Shown here: piece after piece, positions 1 through 7,585 of the stretch
Layout of the letters: each line of letters begins with the position of its first letter
Numbering within the stretch: position 1 is the stretch's first letter
Origin: Sulfuricurvum sp.
Lineage (GTDB): Bacteria > Campylobacterota > Campylobacteria > Campylobacterales > Sulfurimonadaceae
Direction: 5' to 3'
Assembly: GCA_022729835.1 (NCBI GenBank)
Contig: DZBC01000043.1
Span: forward strand, 1 to 11,364
Length of the DNA stretch: 11,364 nucleotides
Made by a program: the position numbers and the translations under genes
Notes under the pieces: generated by a model
What the model was told of the DNA's origin: nothing
Databases searched by the model: none
The model's input: only the letters and a program-made list of their open reading frames with translations

Positions 1-81
1 AAATAATCGGCATGGCTTAATGTGGGATGGATATGGGGTTTTTGGTGGTGGCCTATAATACCTTATGTTACTTAAAAATGC

Positions 82-91
82 TTACATGTAA
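82..91. repeat. TTACATGTAA palindrome, copy 1
   Basis: Perfect 10-bp palindrome in the gene-free stretch 18 bases past the TonB-receptor stop codon. It shares the 14-base context TGCTTACATGTAAG with the copy at 4201. The rest of bases 1-108 shows no gene I can support. A TATAAT-like hexamer at 54-59 has no recognisable partner. Confidence 0.9.
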
Positions 92-108
92 GGTGGTGGG
101 CGTAGGTT

Positions 109-2238
109 TTAGAACCTCTGCTCATAAGAGAGATAAACATTCGTCCCTTCGCGCATCACGCCGCCTGGTGTGCGGTAGTAGTAGGAGGGGTGGTGTATCT
201 CTGCATCAAAGAGATTGTTGACGCTCAGTTGCACACGACTGTAAGGGGTTGTGTGAAACGTAAGGGTCTGATCAAAGACGTGATAAGGATCGGCGCTGGT
301 GTCCAAATCGCTTTCAATCGTCCACTGCAACGGACTTTCTTCGGTTTCGCCATAGTAGCGCCAGATTGTCCCTAGCGTAAGCGCGTCATACGGCTTGAAG
401 AGATACATCGCTTTGAGCATGACATTGGAGACATCGGGCATATCGACATTGCGCTCTATCTCAGGAACACCATCTACGATCTCAGGCGGTACCGTGTACT
501 GCGCTTTTGCATAGGTGGCGTTGAAGTAAAGCTGATGGATGCTGGCGGGTCGATAGCTGTATTCAAACTCGACACCTTGCGCCGTGCGGTCGCGGCTGTT
601 TCGGTAGCCTTCGGGTGTTGTGGGAAACTCCTCGATGTCGATGATATCACGCAGGATCGAATGGTAGAGATTGAGCATCAGCCGATGAGCTGTAGCCGGG
701 GTGAAGATGGCGACGGCCTCAAAGGTGTCGGTGCGCTCAGGCTCCAGATCGTCGTTGCCTGCGCGGGTGTAGATGTGACCATTTTGATACGCTTCAGTGA
801 GCGATGGAGAGCGAAACGCCGAACCATACAGGAGCTTAAAGACAGTATGGTCGCCATGGCGATAGACCACTGCGGCGCGCTGGTTGAGCTGAAGGCCGAA
901 ATCGTCGTAGTGATCAGCACGTAGCCCCAAAACCAGATCGACCTGCTGATGCAAGGAGATGAGGTCTTGTAGGTACATGTAAAGATTAGTACGGGTGGGG
1001 CTCCCGTCATACATGGTGCTGGTGGGATGATTCCAAAAAGCAGGCTCATTGGTGGCGTTGAACTGAAAATCGTCGTACTTGCCATGGGAGTGAATCGCCT
1101 CTCTGTTTTGGGTAATCAGCGATTCGATACTGTTTTCGTAGCGGTCTTTGGTGATCATGGTATGACGCATGCCCATGCCTGCAAGCAACTCGTTGCCGTA
1201 GAGCACCGGAAAGCTCATGGTGGATTCGAGCGCAACATTTTGCTCTTGCAGGGTGTTAATGACATAAAAGCCTTCGGTGCTGGTGATGCCCACCGTTGCA
1301 AATCGTTTGGAGACGAATTTAGCATCCTTAATGTCCGTATCGAGCGTGCTGTCATAGAGTAAGTAGCTCGCTTTGGTTTGCAGCGTGTGGGCTCCAAAGT
1401 TTGTGTCATGGGTGAGCTGGGCAAATAGATAGCTGTTGTCGTGATAACCCGGGTGGTCGGGCAGCGGATCGAGGGTGCCTTCGAGTTCATAAAAGTTGTG
1501 ATAGCGGCTCTGTTTGAGCCGAGCATTAAAAGACCAGTCACCGCTTACGGCGCGCAGTCCGAGCGAAGCGTCGTGCATGGCTTCGTCGGTGTAGCCTTTG
1601 CGCCGCTGTAGATAGAGCGCCTTGTCGTTTTGACGCCAGTAGCCATCAGCAAAGATTTTCCATTGCTCTAGTGTCGCAAAGGTATTAAACCCGACGGCGC
1701 GCTCTTCATAGCTGCCTCCACCTACAGAGATGCGATGCTCCTCGATACCACTACCTGCCTTGGTGATGACATTGACAGTGCCATAAAAGGAACCTGCACC
1801 GTACATGGTTGACCCCGGGCCGCGCAAGACCTCGATTTTTTCGACAAGCTGGAGTGGAAAATCCATGTAAAAATTGTTACTACCGCTGCTTTCGTTGTGA
1901 ATCTCCACGCCATCGATCATGATCTTGATCTTGTCGGAGAGGTAAGCGTTGGGGTTTTTGAGTCCCCGTACCGTTGTCATGGCAAACCCCAACGAGGTGA
2001 TATGGGTCTGAATACCCGGTAGCATCTCCAGCGCTTCGCCAAGGGTTAAAATGCCGGCGTCTTGAAAATTTTGCGCGTTGATGATGGTGACGACTGAAGG
2101 GAGATAATCAATGTTGAGCGATTTTTTGGTAGCAATGTCACTCATATCTTGCAAAAGCGATTCAAATTCGTCACCGCTTTGGGCATGCAGCAGCGATGTA
2201 GCCGCACAAAGGTAGAGAGCAACCATACATAGACGCAC
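109..2238 (-). CDS. TonB-dependent outer-membrane receptor
   Basis: Outer-membrane active transporter of about 709 residues, the usual size for a 22-strand TonB-dependent receptor. A signal peptide is visible (hydrophobic MVALYLCAATSLLHA, likely cleaved after Ala19). A plug domain follows from about residue 40 to 160, including LPSVVTIINAQNF and the conserved RGPGSTMYGAGSFYGTVNVI. The rest is beta-barrel, with a late VNNLFD motif and a terminal Phe (YLSYEQRF), the usual outer-membrane assembly signal. I chose the GTG at 2238 because an AAGGAG Shine-Dalgarno (2245-2250) lies 6 bases upstream; the TTG at 2244 abuts that site. The substrate cannot be read from the sequence: metal-siderophore, haem, cobalamin and other ligands all remain possible. 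It is divergent from a YfiR-like/cyclase/kinase operon, which suggests that uptake and signalling are linked, but that is inference. Confidence 0.93.
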   Translation of the reverse strand: MRLCMVALYLCAATSLLHAQSGDEFESLLQDMSDIATKKSLNIDYLPSVVTIINAQNFQDAGILTLGEALEMLPGIQTHITSLGFAMTTVRGLKNPNAYLSDKIKIMIDGVEIHNESSGSNNFYMDFPLQLVEKIEVLRGPGSTMYGAGSFYGTVNVITKAGSGIEEHRISVGGGSYEERAVGFNTFATLEQWKIFADGYWRQNDKALYLQRRKGYTDEAMHDASLGLRAVSGDWSFNARLKQSRYHNFYELEGTLDPLPDHPGYHDNSYLFAQLTHDTNFGAHTLQTKASYLLYDSTLDTDIKDAKFVSKRFATVGITSTEGFYVINTLQEQNVALESTMSFPVLYGNELLAGMGMRHTMITKDRYENSIESLITQNREAIHSHGKYDDFQFNATNEPAFWNHPTSTMYDGSPTRTNLYMYLQDLISLHQQVDLVLGLRADHYDDFGLQLNQRAAVVYRHGDHTVFKLLYGSAFRSPSLTEAYQNGHIYTRAGNDDLEPERTDTFEAVAIFTPATAHRLMLNLYHSILRDIIDIEEFPTTPEGYRNSRDRTAQGVEFEYSYRPASIHQLYFNATYAKAQYTVPPEIVDGVPEIERNVDMPDVSNVMLKAMYLFKPYDALTLGTIWRYYGETEESPLQWTIESDLDTSADPYHVFDQTLTFHTTPYSRVQLSVNNLFDAEIHHPSYYYRTPGGVMREGTNVYLSYEQRF
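973..982. repeat. Near-match of TTACATGTAA (GTACATGTAA)
   Basis: One mismatch from the palindrome, inside the TonB-receptor gene, where it encodes part of a LYMYL stretch. It keeps the inner TACATGTA. It could be a diverged copy or chance. Confidence 0.4.
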
Positions 2239-2244
2239 AATCAA

Positions 2245-2250
2245 CTCCTT
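2245..2250 (-). promoter_or_regulatory. Ribosome binding site deciding the receptor start
   Basis: Read on the minus strand this is AAGGAG, a near-perfect Shine-Dalgarno. Its spacing is 0 bases to the TTG at 2244, 6 bases to the GTG at 2238, and 18 bases to the ATG at 2226. The 6-base spacing favours the GTG. Confidence 0.7.
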
Positions 2251-2402
2251 GGAAGAGTAAAATCTGTTAAAAAAAAGCAGAAACTTATTATTTGCTATAC
2301 GATTACGATAGCAGTCAGCTATAATACAGTAATAGTCTTTAAGATCATGTTAATTTTGATGAATGATGGAAATAGTGAGTCGAAAAAATCTCAAATGAGT
2401 CA
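2251..2402. promoter_or_regulatory. Divergent control region with a -10 box and nested short inverted repeats
   Basis: AT-rich stretch between the divergent receptor and yfiR-like genes. A perfect TATAAT lies at 2320-2325 on the plus strand, without a convincing -35 at 17 bases; Campylobacterota sigma-70 promoters often lack one. Just upstream, GCTAT (2294-2298), ATAGC (2308-2312) and GCTAT (2318-2322) form two overlapping imperfect inverted repeats, the last touching the -10 box. That is a plausible operator position. I see no Fur-like box. Confidence 0.45.
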
Positions 2403-2963
2403 ATGGTGCCTACGACAAAAAAAATTGTGCATATTTTCTCGTTGATCCTGCTAGCAGGTGCCATCACAACACTGCAGCCAGCCCAATATGATGAGAGTGC
2501 GCTACAGATTTTTTCAAAAATCGCTCCCCGCTTAGTGCTGCTAAGTTCCAAAAAAAGTGAAGTGACGGAGCGCATTGACCTCTGCATCGTCTATGAAACG
2601 GCCGACGCTTACACAGCCGAGCGTTTTGGCAGGATGATACAAGACAATGCTGCGGGCGGCAAGATCACTGCTCACGCCCAAACAGTTCCGATCAAACATC
2701 TAGTTCGCTGCAACAACAGCCAGCTCGTCTTCTTTTTCAACACCTCTGCATCGGTCATACAAGCGAGTCTACAGCAGCTCTCCCCGTCCCCGATCACCGT
2801 CGCTTATAATGCCAAACTTCTGGATGCAGGAGTAGACATTTCACTCTTTTTTGGGCGGAGCGTCATGCCCTACATCAATCTTGCCCGCTTGAGTGCAAAA
2901 AAGATTACTTTCGATGAGGTGATTCTGCGCGTCTCCAAAATCTACGTTGAACCCACGCCATGA
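2403..2963 (+). CDS. YfiR-like periplasmic protein (DUF4154 type)
   Basis: Predicted exported protein of 186 residues. Residues 8-22 (IVHIFSLILLAGAIT) form a signal peptide or anchor. The mature part begins with an ALQIFSKIAPRLVLL helix and continues with a strand carrying Cys61 (IDLCIVY). Cys103 follows (HLVRCNNSQ). The C-terminal part runs VAYNAKLLDAGVDISLFFGR and then MPYINLARLSAKKITFDEVI, the family's closing pattern. The 42-residue Cys-Cys spacing resembles a YfiR disulfide. YfiR-family proteins sit in the periplasm and repress a membrane diguanylate cyclase. Here the next gene is such a cyclase, and the two overlap as ATGA (start 2960, stop 2961-2963), so they are probably coupled in translation. 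The Shine-Dalgarno is weak and the sequence is divergent, so the family call rests on pattern plus context. Confidence 0.72.
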   Translation: MVPTTKKIVHIFSLILLAGAITTLQPAQYDESALQIFSKIAPRLVLLSSKKSEVTERIDLCIVYETADAYTAERFGRMIQDNAAGGKITAHAQTVPIKHLVRCNNSQLVFFFNTSASVIQASLQQLSPSPITVAYNAKLLDAGVDISLFFGRSVMPYINLARLSAKKITFDEVILRVSKIYVEPTP

Positions 2964-4210
2964 AAATACGTCTGAGCCTAGAGTACAAACTCATCTTTGC
3001 TATGGTCTTTTTTGCTGTTTTTATTGTCCAATTTCAACACCATCAGCTCGCCGACCGAGTACCGCATGAGATCGCTTTGGCCAAGGAGTCGCGCAACCGT
3101 CTGCTGGTCGATACGATCAAGCCGATCATTACGCTCAATCTCGCCTTTGGGCTTGAAGAGGCCAATCGCTCCTATCTCGAACATCTTTGTGACAAAAATG
3201 TCGACATTGTACGTCTGGAACTACTATCGCCAAACGGTAGGTTGCTCTTTCGGTTCGTCCGCACTCAGAACACTTTGGCACCGCATAGTGATTTGAATTT
3301 TCGCTCAGAGAGAATCTTTGACACCCTGGGCGGCACGCTGCTGGGAAAGATTGAGGTACAGTTTAGCGATGACGACTACAGAGAGATGATAGAGCATTTT
3401 GATGTGCTGCACATCCGGATCGCCCTTATCGCCATAGCGTCACTGATTGTTTTAATTCTGGTCATTCGGCGGATGCTTGCGGGCTTAAGGCTACTGCATA
3501 AAAACGTGGAAGCATTTGATCCCAAGCGCAACAACTTCAATCTCACTCTGACCAATCGCTCCGATGAGGTAGGTGTGATCCATAATGCGATTGTGCGGAT
3601 GCAGAACTTCGCCCACGCCCTAGATCAGGCCAATGCGACACTAGAGTCAAAGGTGATGGAGCGCACGGCTGCACTCGAGTCCGCCAACGCCGCGCTCGAG
3701 AAGTTATCGGCCACGGATGTATTGACCGATCTGCCCAATCGGCGTTATTTTCAAGAGCGCTTCAGTTATCTATGGCAACTAGCACAGCGCAACCAAGTTC
3801 CTTTGGCCCTGATCATTTGTGATATCGACCACTTCAAGAGGTTCAACGATACATGGGGACATGCAACGGGGGATCAGGTGCTTCAAAGTGTGTCCGGAGT
3901 ACTCAAAAGTGTCCTCAAGCGTAAAAGCGACATGGTGGCACGCTATGGCGGGGAAGAGTTTGTGTTGGTGCTCTACGGCGTCGATACGGCTGCTGCGGTA
4001 GCACTGTGTGAAAACATACGTCAAACATTGCGCCTTACCACAATAGAGCACAACCCGGTCAGTATGAGCTATGGTGTGGCTCATGTGCAGCCAGAATCTA
4101 CCATTGAGCCCGACAGCCTGCTTCAAGCGGCCGATAAGGCGCTCTATGAAGCGAAGCAATCGGGCCGCGACCGGATTGTTGTAAGCCCCTTCAGAAGTGC
4201 TTACATGTAA
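2960..4210 (+). CDS. Membrane diguanylate cyclase (HAMP-GGDEF)
   Basis: Makes cyclic di-GMP from two GTP. The order is: transmembrane helix about 11-27 (LIFAMVFFAVFIVQF), periplasmic sensor region about 28-150, second helix about 153-169 (RIALIAIASLIVLILVI), HAMP-like linker about 170-225, coiled coil about 220-250, then a GGDEF domain from about 250. The active loop is GGEEF at 330-334. The inhibitory I-site RKSD sits at 321-324, exactly five residues ahead, so product feedback is expected. Substrate and metal positions look intact (ATDVLTDLPNRRYF, DIDHFKRFNDTWGHATGD). At 416 residues the architecture matches YfiN-type cyclases, and the YfiR-like gene upstream overlaps it by four bases. Its last codons and stop (TAC ATG TAA) form part of a TTACATGTAA palindrome, so the C-terminal residues may have been set by that motif. 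Confidence 0.93.
   Translation: MKIRLSLEYKLIFAMVFFAVFIVQFQHHQLADRVPHEIALAKESRNRLLVDTIKPIITLNLAFGLEEANRSYLEHLCDKNVDIVRLELLSPNGRLLFRFVRTQNTLAPHSDLNFRSERIFDTLGGTLLGKIEVQFSDDDYREMIEHFDVLHIRIALIAIASLIVLILVIRRMLAGLRLLHKNVEAFDPKRNNFNLTLTNRSDEVGVIHNAIVRMQNFAHALDQANATLESKVMERTAALESANAALEKLSATDVLTDLPNRRYFQERFSYLWQLAQRNQVPLALIICDIDHFKRFNDTWGHATGDQVLQSVSGVLKSVLKRKSDMVARYGGEEFVLVLYGVDTAAAVALCENIRQTLRLTTIEHNPVSMSYGVAHVQPESTIEPDSLLQAADKALYEAKQSGRDRIVVSPFRSAYM
4201..4210. repeat. TTACATGTAA palindrome, copy 2 (contains a stop codon)
   Basis: Perfect copy overlapping the end of the diguanylate cyclase gene; its last three bases are the TAA stop. Of the three possible frames this is the one that carries a stop, so within a gene it can occur only at the end, as it does here. 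Confidence 0.9.
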
Positions 4211-4266
4211 GTATTTTTCATTTGAAAGGTGTGAGACTTCAAACCAACCGTTAAAGGAGCGTTATC

Positions 4267-6273
4267 ATGATGGTACTTGAAAAGGTAGTGAACTACAGCA
4301 GCGATTTGACCCTACTGTACGTTGAGGACGACACAGCCACCTTAGCCCGCAACCAAGAGGTGTTACAACTCTTTTTCAGGCGGGTAGATTTGGCTGTTGA
4401 TGGCACGGAGGGGCTGGCGAAGTATCGGCAGATGCGTGAATCGTGCGGATGCGATTATGATGTCGTGATGACCGATATCTTGATTCCCAATATGGATGGC
4501 ATTGATCTGTGCCGCGAAATTCGTCTGCTCAATCCCGAACAGAGCATCATTGTACTCTCAGCCCACAGAGACACCGGATCGCTTTTTGAACTGATCAACA
4601 TGGGCGTGCAGCACTATCTGCTCAAACCTCTGGCCATCGAGCAGTTGAGCGATATCCTCTATCGGGTCTGCAAAGGTATTGTCGATACCCAAACCTTGCA
4701 TGCAAAAAACGATGAAATTTCGCGACTCAACCTGCAACTTGAACAGAAGGTGCGGGCCCTCAACACCGCCTTTGAAAAGCTTGAAGCGATGACACGCTAC
4801 AAAGAGCTCTTTTTTGCCAGCGTGACCCATGATCTGCGCACCCCAATGAGCGGTATCTTGGGGATGTGTGATCTGTTGTTGCAAACCGAACTTTCATCCC
4901 ATCAGCATGATTGGGTAGAAAAGCTCAAGTTTTCGGGTGACCACATGATGCAGCTTATGAATGATATTCTCGACTTTTCCAAGATCGAAGCGGGCAGCAT
5001 GGAGATTGAACAGATCGCCTTCGAACTCGAAGGGGTACTGGAATATGCTGCGGACAACCTCATGATTCAGGTCTCCAAAAAAGGGCTCGAGCTTATTTTT
5101 GACATAGAGCCAGAGGTGCCACATCTTCTCATGGGAGATCCTCTGCGCCTCTCTCAGGTACTGCTCAATCTGCTCTCCAACGCCGTAAAATTCACGGATC
5201 AGGGTTATATCTCTTTACATGTACACTGTGATGGCGACCAGATCTATTTCGAGGTTCAAGATACCGGCATCGGCATGAACGCGCAACAGCGTTCAGCACT
5301 CTTCCAAGATTATCATCAAGCGGAGCGTTCGACCGGTCGCAGGTACGGCGGCACGGGACTGGGGCTAAATATCGCCAAGCGGCTGATCATACTTATGGGC
5401 GGCGGTATTGAAGTACAGAGCGAACAGGGTTCAGGTACTGTTATTCGCTTTATGCTGCCGCTTTTGGTGCCAGAGGAGTCAGAACAGCGTCTTTACCGTA
5501 TTCCGTCACACCTGGCTATGGATAAAAAAGTGCTCATTGTCGATACCCGCACCAAATCGGCGCACGTACTTGAGAAGAAGCTACACTACTTCCGCGCCGA
5601 AACCCTCTATGCCACGACTTTCGAGGAGGCTTTGCGTCTTGGCGGCACCCAGCGCTATGATCTGGTTTTTGTGCAGGCCTCACAGATGGGCGACGTGATC
5701 GCTCCGCGTCAATTTTTACTCCAAGAAGGCAAGCTGGTGATGATCTTTGAAGCGGCGGATCTCATCAATCTACCACACTATCACTTCGATGGCAAGATAC
5801 AAAAACCCGTCACCATCGGGACGCTCTTTAGGCTCATGGAACAGCTTTATGATACCGAAGACAAAAAGGCGTTGCGACAGGATGAGCGTAGCAAAATGCG
5901 TCAGTATGTCGGTTCTAAGGTTTTGCTGGCTGAAGACAATCTGATCAACCAGCGGGTGGTATCTGGCTTTCTCAAAGCGGCAGGCATCGAGGCCAAAGTG
6001 GTTCCCGACGGTCAGGCTGCGCTTGAAGCAATCGAGCGCGAAGACAGCTTTGATCTGATTTTGATGGATATCTATATGCCCATACTTGATGGATTTGGCG
6101 CAACCAGCAGGCTTCGAGAGCGCGGCGTCACCACGCCGATTGTGGCGCTCAGCGGGGATGGCACCGATGCGACCCGCAAGGCTGCAATCCAGTGTGGCAT
6201 GCAAGGGTTCTTACCCAAGCCCATTTCGGTCACGCTTTTTTACGACACATTGGAAAAATACCTGCGCGTTTGA
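4267..6273 (+). CDS. Soluble hybrid histidine kinase, REC-HisKA-HATPase-pseudoREC-REC
   Basis: Phosphorelay kinase of 668 residues with no membrane segment, so cytosolic. The N-terminal receiver (about 14-135) has acidic residues EDD at 20-22, phospho-acceptor Asp70 (VVMTDILIPNMDG) and Lys120. A coiled-coil linker (about 148-178) precedes HisKA with His188 (VTHDLRTP). The ATPase domain has N-box Asn305 (LLSNAVKFTD), G1 DTGIGM (332-337) and G2 GTGLGL (362-367). Residues about 420-525 look like a degenerate receiver: the fold and QKP lysine remain, but the phospho-acceptor position reads VFVQASQMG. The last receiver (550-668) is complete, with AEDN, Asp601 (LILMDIYMPILDG) and Lys651. AAAGGAG lies 7 bases before the start, 56 bases after the cyclase stop, so it is probably co-transcribed. 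There is no DNA-binding output domain; signal and partner are unknown. Confidence 0.93.
   Translation: MMVLEKVVNYSSDLTLLYVEDDTATLARNQEVLQLFFRRVDLAVDGTEGLAKYRQMRESCGCDYDVVMTDILIPNMDGIDLCREIRLLNPEQSIIVLSAHRDTGSLFELINMGVQHYLLKPLAIEQLSDILYRVCKGIVDTQTLHAKNDEISRLNLQLEQKVRALNTAFEKLEAMTRYKELFFASVTHDLRTPMSGILGMCDLLLQTELSSHQHDWVEKLKFSGDHMMQLMNDILDFSKIEAGSMEIEQIAFELEGVLEYAADNLMIQVSKKGLELIFDIEPEVPHLLMGDPLRLSQVLLNLLSNAVKFTDQGYISLHVHCDGDQIYFEVQDTGIGMNAQQRSALFQDYHQAERSTGRRYGGTGLGLNIAKRLIILMGGGIEVQSEQGSGTVIRFMLPLLVPEESEQRLYRIPSHLAMDKKVLIVDTRTKSAHVLEKKLHYFRAETLYATTFEEALRLGGTQRYDLVFVQASQMGDVIAPRQFLLQEGKLVMIFEAADLINLPHYHFDGKIQKPVTIGTLFRLMEQLYDTEDKKALRQDERSKMRQYVGSKVLLAEDNLINQRVVSGFLKAAGIEAKVVPDGQAALEAIEREDSFDLILMDIYMPILDGFGATSRLRERGVTTPIVALSGDGTDATRKAAIQCGMQGFLPKPISVTLFYDTLEKYLRV
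5215..5224. repeat. Near-match of TTACATGTAA (TTACATGTAC)
   Basis: One mismatch from the palindrome, within the kinase ATPase domain, where it encodes Leu-His-Val. This is the same amino-acid reading as the exact copies at 7241 and 7933. Confidence 0.45.
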
Positions 6274-6299
6274 TCCCTGCTGGAATGTCATTTGCAACA

Positions 6300-6331
6300 A
6301 GCAAACGACGTTACATGTAAGGAGCAAACGA
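6300..6331. repeat. 9-bp direct repeat flanking palindrome copy 3
   Basis: AGCAAACGA occurs at 6300-6308 and again at 6323-6331, 23 bases apart, bracketing TTACATGTAA at 6311-6320. It looks like a short duplication around the palindrome. The second copy supplies the spacer between a Shine-Dalgarno and an ATG. Confidence 0.6.
6311..6320. repeat. TTACATGTAA palindrome, copy 3 (abuts a ribosome binding site)
   Basis: Perfect copy in the gap after the hybrid kinase. Its final AA is the start of AAGGAG (6319-6324), the ribosome binding site of the 25-codon ORF at 6331. It shares GACGTTACATGTAAG with the copy at 9166. Confidence 0.9.
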
Positions 6332-6408
6332 TGATAGGACGATATCTCACAGTGCCCATCGATTTTGCGGTGAATCGTGAGGCATTCACACAGTTGCGTT
6401 ATGCTTGA
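6331..6408 (+). CDS. 25-codon ORF leading into the SagB-type gene
   Basis: Short reading frame starting MIGRYLTVPIDFAVNREAFT. It has the best ribosome binding site in this operon (AAGGAG, 6 bases before ATG). Its TGA stop (6406-6408) lies just inside the next gene, whose ATG is at 6401, an 8-base overlap. Ribosomes finishing here could restart on the SagB-type gene. It could be a leader or uORF, a real micropeptide, or the remnant of a longer gene. It lacks the Cys/Ser/Thr-rich core of an azole-modified peptide precursor, so I do not call it one. I recognise no family. Confidence 0.5.
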   Translation: MIGRYLTVPIDFAVNREAFTQLRYA

Positions 6409-7585
6409 GCGTTTTGACTCCACCTGCCTTACCCCCAAAGCTGTTGCCCAAAAGAGCGGTTTTCTCGACTGGAACAGCCAACCTTCACGCTTCAAACACT
6501 ACCCCGATTTTTGTTATCGATTATCACACGAAGCGTTAGGCGCGTTTGGCTATCTGCTTGATCTGCGTTTTGTAAGCGACACGCAGAGTATCGGGGCCAA
6601 ACCCTACGAACGCCTGAACGTCCCCTCGGCGGGGAACCTGCACCCGTGCGAACTTTATCTGCAACTGCGCGGCTTAGAGGGGATCATCAGCGGTATCTAT
6701 CATGTTGATGCGCAACGCCGCCATCTGGTACTTATTCGTGAGATCGAGCGTGAGGGCTTGGAGCCTTATGTGGGCCTAGAGCGGCGCTTTGTGGGGGTGC
6801 TGGCGCTGCTCACTCTTGTGCCTTTTCGCAGTGCGTGGAAATATGCCGCACGTTCAACGCGCTACTGCTACCTTGATGCGGGGCATCAGCTCGCCGCCTT
6901 GCTCGCTCTTTTGCCGGATGCGCGTCTGTGCGGTGCTGGATCGGTGGCGGCGCTGGATGCGGTGATGGGCTTTGGCGCGGATGAGACGAGCTGCTGCGTG
7001 GTGGCTTCGGGTGTTTTGAGTGAGCGTCCCTGTCTTAAGCTTGAAGGCGCACTGATGCGTGTCGCGCCGACGGATTATGCCGAAGCGTTTACACCGTTAA
7101 GCCACACGCAACTGCTTCAAGGCACCTATAACCCCGCGCCTTTGCCGATGGATTTGCAGCATCTGCGCCGCTCTGCGCGACGCTTTAGCGGTGCTGTCAT
7201 CGAGATGGAATGGTTTATGAATGTGCTAGAGACGCTTCCTTTACATGTAAGCTTTGTGCTGTGGCGTGCTCAGGGGATCTCAAGCGGGATTTATCGAAAC
7301 GGCGTTATGATCCTTGAGGCTGACTGCTCGAGCCGTATCAGTGCATTGCTCTTAGAGCAGCGCTTTATCGAGGATGCGGCGGCGGTTGCCGTCTTGCACA
7401 CCTCTACACCCGATGAAGCGGCGCACCTGCAAGCGGGGATGGCGGCGCACGCACTCTATCTTGAAGCCGAAGCTCGGGGCCTTGGATGCAGCGGCATCGG
7501 GGCCTATTATGACGAGGCGCTGGCCGCCTTTCTTCAAACGGACGAATCCATCGTCTATGTTATTGCCGTAGGAGGCATCTCATGA
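6401..7585 (+). CDS. SagB/ThcOx-type flavin dehydrogenase, tandem nitroreductase domains
   Basis: Predicted FMN-dependent oxidoreductase of the SagB/nitroreductase superfamily, 394 residues, with two domain copies. The first (about 38-210) has the family marks NVPSAGNLHPCELYLQL (73-89), GIISGIYHVDAQRRHL (94-109) and the YLDAGHQLAALLALL helix (157-171). The second (about 250-392) has RRSARRFSG (256-264), SSGIYRNG (294-301), and AGMAAHALYLEAEARGLGCSGIGAYYDEAL (345-374), ending VIAVGG. In azole-peptide clusters SagB oxidises azolines to azoles, but I see no cyclodehydratase or precursor here, so the substrate is unknown. I prefer the ATG at 6401, coupled to the upstream 25-codon ORF; a GTG at 6377 would add eight residues. 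Its stop overlaps the alanine dehydrogenase start as ATGA. It carries one exact TTACATGTAA, read as Leu-His-Val. Confidence 0.85.
   Translation: MLERFDSTCLTPKAVAQKSGFLDWNSQPSRFKHYPDFCYRLSHEALGAFGYLLDLRFVSDTQSIGAKPYERLNVPSAGNLHPCELYLQLRGLEGIISGIYHVDAQRRHLVLIREIEREGLEPYVGLERRFVGVLALLTLVPFRSAWKYAARSTRYCYLDAGHQLAALLALLPDARLCGAGSVAALDAVMGFGADETSCCVVASGVLSERPCLKLEGALMRVAPTDYAEAFTPLSHTQLLQGTYNPAPLPMDLQHLRRSARRFSGAVIEMEWFMNVLETLPLHVSFVLWRAQGISSGIYRNGVMILEADCSSRISALLLEQRFIEDAAAVAVLHTSTPDEAAHLQAGMAAHALYLEAEARGLGCSGIGAYYDEALAAFLQTDESIVYVIAVGGIS
7241..7250. repeat. TTACATGTAA palindrome, copy 4
   Basis: Perfect copy inside the SagB-type gene, read as TTA CAT GTA A (Leu-His-Val), in the poorly conserved segment between domain marks of the second nitroreductase half. 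Confidence 0.9.

Noticed and set aside
1..13. Minus-strand ATG reading MPII at the left edge, reminiscent of a 4-oxalocrotonate tautomerase start.
   Set aside because: Only four codons are visible and there is no ribosome binding site upstream.
2242..2244. TTG as the start of the TonB receptor.
   Set aside because: It directly abuts the AAGGAG ribosome site with no spacing; the GTG at 2238 has a normal 6-base spacing.
3779..4159. Minus-strand frame of 126 codons opposite the GGDEF domain.
   Set aside because: The opposite strand encodes an intact, conserved GGDEF domain; the antisense product has no recognisable features.
6331..6405. The 25-codon ORF as a SagB-modified azole-peptide precursor.
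   Set aside because: It has no Cys, no Ser and only two Thr, no leader-core layout, and no cyclodehydratase gene is nearby.
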